A DNA stretch of 22,963 bases from a virus: the IMG/VR virus record IMGVR_UViG_3300044695_006617, positions 1 to 22,963 of that record. One strand, given 5' to 3'. Under the pieces are notes generated by a model, which worked only from the letters and a program-made list of their open reading frames with translations, did not search any database and was not told the DNA's origin. Position numbers and translations under genes: made by a program. Positions 19,254 through 22,963 of the stretch are shown piece after piece (the stretch's first letter is position 1; each line of letters begins with the position of its first letter).

Positions 19254-20360
19254 ATGCTAAATATACTTGGAATTATCACATCAATATTAAGTAAAATAAC
19301 TGATTCTTTTAATAGAGCAGATGGTTCTTTAGGGTCAACAGATACAGGACAAGCGTGGTCTGCAACAAGAGGAACATGGACAATATCTACAAACAAAGCA
19401 ACATCCTCTGATGCAGGAAGTACCTACCCATTGGCAGCAGTTGAAACAGGAGCACAGAATGTTACTGTTTCTGCTGATATTACTGATGGTGGTCCAGGAG
19501 TTGCTTTTTGGGTAACAGATGCAAACTCTTGGTGGGCAAGTTCTGTTAACTATTCTTCTTCAACCGCACAAGCATACTACACAGGCAGTACGGTAGCAAC
19601 TGGAAGTACATCAAGTTGTTCTGGCGGACCAGTATCTGGGGCTTGCACTGGTGGTTGTGGAACAACTATTGCTGGAACAGCATGTTCTTGGAGTCAAACT
19701 GGATCCGCATCAGGCAGTCCTGGCACTGTAACAAATCAATGCACAGGTGGAAGTGTTTCAAATGTTATTTCATCAACCCCAGGATCAAATATATATACTT
19801 GTCCTGGTGGGTGCTATTACAGTGCTTTTTTTGATACATGTTTTTCTAGTTTTGACGATAGTGGGTGTGGTGCACCTACCGTATCACAAGGATCAACAAC
19901 ATATACAATATATACTGGTTCAAGTTATAGTCCAGCGACTGGAGACTCTTGCAGTCAGTCAGTTGTAACTACTACAACCTATGGTTGCGCTGGACCAGGA
20001 GGAAACTCAACTAGTGGTGGTGGAGATTGTGGAACATATGTTGCTGCAGGTGGTACAACATATTTAACAGAATTAAAATTATATAAAAATGTTTCTGGAA
20101 CTATATCAACAGTTCAAACAACACAAATTAATTCTAATAGTAGTGCATTTGTAGAGGCAAACTCTATTAAAGCATCTACTTCCGGAGATGACATTACAAT
20201 TACAGCATATCAAAGTTCTGGATTAAGTTCTGCTTTTGCAACCACACTAACTAATACTCCTGCAAGTCCATTAAAAGGAACTAAGGCTGGTATTATAAAA
20301 ACACCATCTAGTACAAATGCTGGATCTTTAATAGATAATTTTTCTGCAGAGTCAGTTTAG
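19254..20360 (+). CDS. Lectin-like tail protein split by a 12-cysteine insert
   Basis: 368 residues. Residues 15-110 begin a concanavalin-like sandwich (DSFNRADGSLGSTDTGQAWS, VTVSADITDGGPGVAFWVTD). Residues 265-368 appear to complete it (YLTELKLYKNVSGTISTVQ, ITITAYQSSGLS, SLIDNFSAES). Between them is a Gly/Ser/Thr-rich insert with all 12 cysteines of the protein (122, 131, 135, 144, 163, 183, 187, 196, 205, 233, 245, 259). Probably a virion tail or adhesion protein. The ribosome site (AAGGATATTCC) is modest and the start follows the fibre gene by nine bases. Confidence 0.75.
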   Translation: MLNILGIITSILSKITDSFNRADGSLGSTDTGQAWSATRGTWTISTNKATSSDAGSTYPLAAVETGAQNVTVSADITDGGPGVAFWVTDANSWWASSVNYSSSTAQAYYTGSTVATGSTSSCSGGPVSGACTGGCGTTIAGTACSWSQTGSASGSPGTVTNQCTGGSVSNVISSTPGSNIYTCPGGCYYSAFFDTCFSSFDDSGCGAPTVSQGSTTYTIYTGSSYSPATGDSCSQSVVTTTTYGCAGPGGNSTSGGGDCGTYVAAGGTTYLTELKLYKNVSGTISTVQTTQINSNSSAFVEANSIKASTSGDDITITAYQSSGLSSAFATTLTNTPASPLKGTKAGIIKTPSSTNAGSLIDNFSAESV

Positions 20361-20395
20361 TTAAAATATGATAAAATATAATAAAGGAGACTTAC

Positions 20396-20632
20396 ATGTC
20401 AGAAACCACAACGCCTGAGCAACCAGCATTACCACTAGTAAAACTAGCATTAGTTATTGATAATGAGGTTGTTGATATTTTACATACAGACGAAAGATTG
20501 TCTGCAATACTTTTAAGTAATCCAATTATTATTGATGTTAGTGAAAATTTTTATAATGAAGAAAACAGACCAACGCTTTTTGTTGGTGCAACATATAATG
20601 AAACAACTAAAACATTTAACAATGTAGAGTAG
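20396..20632 (+). CDS. 78-aa tail-block protein of the ALVIDNEVVDxLHT type
   Basis: MSETTTPEQPALPLVKLALV then IDNEVVDILHTDERLSAILL, and a short ending FVGATYNETTKTF. The pattern recurs in phages next to tail fibres, function unknown. Unlike the upstream genes it has a strong Shine-Dalgarno (AAAGGAGACTTAC) with a TATAAT (20377-20382) further upstream, giving a true leader. Confidence 0.7.
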   Translation: MSETTTPEQPALPLVKLALVIDNEVVDILHTDERLSAILLSNPIIIDVSENFYNEENRPTLFVGATYNETTKTFNNVE

Positions 20633-20636
20633 TTAA

Positions 20637-20885
20637 ATGACAGAAAAAACTAAATGGCAAATTTGGAAAGAAGCACAGTCACAAGTAAAACCTTGGGATC
20701 TTCTTAATCCAAACAATCATACAACGGATGAAATACAAAAAGAAAGATATGATATTTGTTTGTCTTGTCCAGAATTAATTCAAGCAACCAAGACTTGCAA
20801 ACTCTGTGGATGTTTTATGAATCAAAAAACAAAACTAAAAGCAGCATCTTGTCCAATTAACAAATGGCCTGCTGTACAAGACTAA
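20637..20885 (+). CDS. 82-aa zinc-binding protein of phage CxxC/CKLCGCF type
   Basis: YDICLSCPELIQATKTCKLC with GCFMNQKTKLKAASCPINKW: cysteines in C-x2-C and C-x2-C-x-C plus CP, a metal site. A closely related short protein is common in tailed phages, including cyanophages. Its biochemical function is unknown. Four bases after the preceding stop, with no strong ribosome site, so probably coupled. Confidence 0.75.
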   Translation: MTEKTKWQIWKEAQSQVKPWDLLNPNNHTTDEIQKERYDICLSCPELIQATKTCKLCGCFMNQKTKLKAASCPINKWPAVQD

Positions 20886-20894
20886 TGGAGAAAA

Positions 20895-21101
20895 ATGCTT
20901 ACGGCAAGAAGTTTAGAAATAATTAAAAAAGAAGGCTATGATATTAATGATCATAGTTATAAAATAGCAATTGCAGTTAATGGGGTAGTAGAATGTATTA
21001 TGGACTGTAATGAATTATTGGCAAGAGTTATTGCAACACCACATCAAATGATTTTTATTGAAGATGGTCAGTTGTCAGTTGGCGATAGTTATCCCGTATA
21101 A
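20895..21101 (+). CDS. 68-aa hypothetical phage protein
   Basis: MLTARSLEIIKKEGYDINDH, then YKIAIAVNGVVECIMDCNEL and LARVIATPHQMIFIEDGQ. The VNGVVEC-x5-EL-x-ARV pattern is related in style to the protein at 20396. Small beta/alpha protein of unknown role. ATGGAGAAAA precedes the ATG. Confidence 0.7.
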   Translation: MLTARSLEIIKKEGYDINDHSYKIAIAVNGVVECIMDCNELLARVIATPHQMIFIEDGQLSVGDSYPV

Positions 21102-21103
21102 AA

Positions 21104-21691
21104 ATGACATTATCTAATTATACAGAACCAATTCCAGGATTTTTTATTTATGATGATGTTTTCCTAGATTCAAAAAATTTTATAGAAGAGTTAGAGTTAG
21201 AAACAAAAAAAAGAAATCTTAATTGGGGATTTGGTGGAACCCACAACTCTTATGGAGAAAAGGTTATTGACCTGTCTACAAGAAATGTTTTTTCTATTAG
21301 CATCCCATTTGAATCAGATCAAAATGATTTATTTTTACTTGAAACTTCAAATAAGTTAAAAAATTTGTTTACGCCATATGAAGAATACTACAAGGAAATG
21401 TTTCATCTAGAAACAAAAACTCACGAACCCTATTTAGTTTTAAAATATAGAAAGGGTCAATATTTTAATAATCATTTAGATGATCATATTGAAACACCAA
21501 GAAGGATGTCTTTAATTTATTATTGCAATGACGATTACGAAGGAGGAGAAATAGAATTTTCCAAGTTTAATTTAACGATTAGGCCAAAGGCTAATCAACT
21601 ATTTCTTTTCCCATCAAGTTATGTATATCAGCATAAGGTTTTGCCAATAACAGGTGGTGTTAGGTATGCAATTGTTAGTTTTGTTTACTAA
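21104..21691 (+). CDS. 2-oxoglutarate/Fe(II)-dependent oxygenase
   Basis: 195 residues with the family's iron triad: H124-x-D126 (FNNHLDDH) and H177 (VYQHKVLPITGG), plus R187 (GVRYAIVSFVY) to hold 2-oxoglutarate. The double-stranded beta-helix core spans roughly 105-195. It resembles the prolyl-4-hydroxylase-like enzymes common in phages. Substrate unknown. It starts two bases after the preceding stop. Its end overlaps the hydrolase stop by four bases. Confidence 0.85.
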   Translation: MTLSNYTEPIPGFFIYDDVFLDSKNFIEELELETKKRNLNWGFGGTHNSYGEKVIDLSTRNVFSISIPFESDQNDLFLLETSNKLKNLFTPYEEYYKEMFHLETKTHEPYLVLKYRKGQYFNNHLDDHIETPRRMSLIYYCNDDYEGGEIEFSKFNLTIRPKANQLFLFPSSYVYQHKVLPITGGVRYAIVSFVY

Positions 21692-22233
21692 TCAGGATAC
21701 CTTGCGAGCCACTCTTTAGTCTTCCAAGTAATGCCCTTCCAGGCAGACCAGTCTTTACCACCATCACTCATATGATAAGCAATCTCTGCATTTCTAACTG
21801 GATCAAATAAGTCTTCGTTAGACTTTAGGTTAAACTTATCCCGTCGATCTTGACCCATTGATCCTAACATATTGATTTGAAATAATCCATAAGAGTTGTC
21901 TCCAGTCTTTGCATTAGGATTCCAAGAATTAGGAGTACCCATAGATTCTTTCATTACTGTTGCCCAGGCAACTTTAAGAGAATAACCCTCAAACCCTACA
22001 GACTTTAATATTTTAATTAGTTCATCTTTTTCAAGAGGGGTTCCATATTTGTACTTTTTCTTAGTTTTATTATTTTCTTCCTTAGAAACTGAAAAAACCG
22101 CCTCAGCGGTTTGGGTTTCACTTTTTGACACGGTACTACTCAAGTTATTTTCAGCATTAGCACTAGAATTAGAGAACAAAGCAATTCCAGTTACTGCTGC
22201 GAGTATTCCAATCACTATCTTATTAGTTGTCAT
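21688..22233 (-). CDS. Secreted lysozyme/transglycosylase-like peptidoglycan hydrolase
   Basis: 181 residues. A Sec-type signal (residues 1-27, IVIGILAAVTGIALF, ANA-EN) and a charged linker precede a goose-lysozyme/SLT-type domain: probable catalytic E96 (ATVMKESMG), NPNAKTGDNSYGLFQINMLG (105-124) and DPVRNAEIAYHMSDGG (144-159). Cell-wall cleavage, either as endolysin or for host entry, is inferred. The start has CTAAGGAGGAACAGTC, the strongest ribosome site in the window. The leader begins with a perfect hairpin. Confidence 0.85.
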   Translation of the reverse strand: MTTNKIVIGILAAVTGIALFSNSSANAENNLSSTVSKSETQTAEAVFSVSKEENNKTKKKYKYGTPLEKDELIKILKSVGFEGYSLKVAWATVMKESMGTPNSWNPNAKTGDNSYGLFQINMLGSMGQDRRDKFNLKSNEDLFDPVRNAEIAYHMSDGGKDWSAWKGITWKTKEWLARYPD

Positions 22234-22256
22234 GACTGTTCCTCCTTAGAAACAAA

Positions 22257-22315
22257 AACACCATAAAGTTATGGTGTTACTCACTAGTATATCATGGATT
22301 TGGAGATTGAGTCAA
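22257..22315 (-). promoter_or_regulatory. Promoter and 5' hairpin of the hydrolase gene
   Basis: TTGACT (22315-22310), 18 bases, TGA-TATACT (22291-22286). The predicted +1 is near 22279. The transcript would then begin at once with AACACCATAA-CT-TTATGGTGTT (22278-22257), a ten-pair palindrome followed by TTTGTTT, which resembles a terminator or a stability hairpin. Confidence 0.6.
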
Positions 22316-22345
22316 CTTAAAGACTTAATGTGATATAATTTCTTT

Positions 22346-22762
22346 ATGGCTAAATACCGCAATCCAGACGAATCAGAGATGGATGTAAAGGCTCCTTCTA
22401 CCTACAATATTGGAAATAAGCCACCATTGGTTAACTGGACGGTTGTAATTGGCGATAGCGCCTCTTTTAGAATATATGTACAAGATGATGCAGGAGATCC
22501 AATTGTAGTCGATGATTGGGACATTGAGGTCGATTTTAGACGGTACTCTGATAACGTTGGAGATGACTTAATATTTAAATTAGTACCAGTACAATCAGTA
22601 ACTGATGGCGATGGAGAGTTTTTAGTTTCTTTGACCCCTGCTCAATCTAAACAACTAAGAACTGGTGATGTTTTTGATGTTCAACTTACAGATGCTACAA
22701 GGGTTTGGACTGTATGTCAAGGAGAAATGATCATGCTTGGCGAAGTTACAGATCAGTCATAA
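22346..22762 (+). CDS. Baseplate/tail beta-domain protein (BppU-N-like), copy 3
   Basis: 138 residues: VNWTVVIGDSASFRIYVQDD, VVDDWDIEVDFRRYSD, and ending VWTVCQGEMIMLGEVTDQS. It shares the GD-x-x-x-F/L-x-I strand, a D-D-W/Y strand and the final G-x-V/I-x-x-x-x-D/E-VT with copies 1 and 2. TGA-TATAAT precedes the ATG by six bases. It lies on the far side of the hydrolase gene from the others. Confidence 0.7.
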   Translation: MAKYRNPDESEMDVKAPSTYNIGNKPPLVNWTVVIGDSASFRIYVQDDAGDPIVVDDWDIEVDFRRYSDNVGDDLIFKLVPVQSVTDGDGEFLVSLTPAQSKQLRTGDVFDVQLTDATRVWTVCQGEMIMLGEVTDQS

Positions 22763-22765
22763 GAA

Positions 22766-22963
22766 ATGGCTAAAGCAACACTAACTGACGTTAAGGCAAA
22801 AACAAAAGTAACTGCAGTAAAAGACTTTAAGTCTTCTAAAATTAAAACTGTTAATTATTCAAAAACAACTTTAACTGATGTTAAAACAAAAACCAAAATA
22901 ACTCCAATAAAAGGTTTTAAATCTTCGGGTATAAAAACAGTTGACTATTCTAAAAAGGTATCA
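22766..22963 (+). CDS. Small basic repeat protein, cut by window end
   Basis: 66 codons visible, no stop. After MAK come two 30-residue tandem repeats (ATLTDVKAKTKVTAVKDFKS and on, then TTLTDVKTKTKITPIKGFKS and on; 22775-22864 and 22865-22954). It starts three bases after copy 3 of the baseplate-type gene, in the slot occupied by the tiny genes at 17048 and 18285. Function unknown; a repeat-built basic fibre or scaffold peptide is possible. Confidence 0.6.
   Translation, partial: MAKATLTDVKAKTKVTAVKDFKSSKIKTVNYSKTTLTDVKTKTKITPIKGFKSSGIKTVDYSKKVS
22775..22954 (+). repeat. Two 90-base in-frame tandem repeats
   Basis: The units code for ...TDVKAKTKVTAVKDFKSSKI... and ...TDVKTKTKITPIKGFKSSGI..., with 23 or so of 30 residues shared by eye. 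A further repeat may begin at the window edge (KVS). Confidence 0.75.

Noticed and set aside
19616-19968. Alternative-frame plus-strand ORFs inside the cysteine-rich insert
   Set aside because: The Trp/Cys-rich composition follows from the Gly/Cys codons of the real frame; no start signals.
1-22963. Insertion sequence or integrase with attachment sites
   Set aside because: No transposase or recombinase frame is seen. The two tRNA genes are intact and I found no flanking direct repeat pairing with them.

Overview
This window looks like part of the genome of a tailed phage (or phage-like element) of an AT-rich actinobacterium. Reasons: most genes are very small, tightly overlapped (ATGA, TAATG or 8-base overlaps) and on one strand; two protein families common in actinophages are recognisable (a DUF932-type phage/plasmid-like protein and a gene-product-88-like protein); there is a tail-fibre/baseplate block and a lysis gene; and many genes seem to be read from leaderless mRNAs, a habit typical of Actinobacteria. 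A low-GC freshwater/marine actinobacterial host (Nanopelagicales-like) is an inference only.

Layout. 1-2.97 kb: small minus-strand genes around a plus-strand pstS gene (periplasmic phosphate-binding protein), then a SAM methyltransferase. 2.97-3.90 kb: a gene-free AT-rich stretch with three DnaA-box-like sequences and many copies of a GGTTTGA motif, a candidate replication origin. 3.9-12.7 kb: about 29 small minus-strand genes in at least nine transcription units, with a tRNA-Asp. Many of these units share a composite control region: a CRP/GlxR-like TGTGA-N6-TCACA site, a box resembling AATGTCCGATTTGT, in several cases a TGTCAG box exactly 10 bases before the -10, and a similar purine-rich leader ending GAAAGG. 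Four consecutive units end in a related 3' hairpin. 12.7-13.03 kb: a bidirectional control region, from which a four-gene plus-strand operon runs rightwards to a terminator near 13.77 kb.

13.9-16.5 kb: accessory genes, namely a secreted HExxH metallopeptidase-like protein, tRNA-Asn, a DHH-phosphoesterase-like gene, and a small membrane protein. 16.6-22.96 kb: the virion-tail block on the plus strand. It holds three baseplate-type beta-domain genes, each started by the same -10/ATG arrangement and each followed by a tiny overlapping gene; a collagen-repeat fibre; a tail fibre; a lectin-like tail protein interrupted by a 12-cysteine insert; four small genes ending in a 2OG-Fe(II) oxygenase; and a minus-strand secreted peptidoglycan hydrolase whose mRNA should begin with a perfect hairpin.

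The clearest unusual signal is regulatory. Fourteen genes have a -10 hexamer exactly six bases before the start codon, predicting transcription from the A of ATG. A separate set of genes uses the composite CRP-like module with a Shine-Dalgarno leader. The element therefore seems to run two expression styles side by side.
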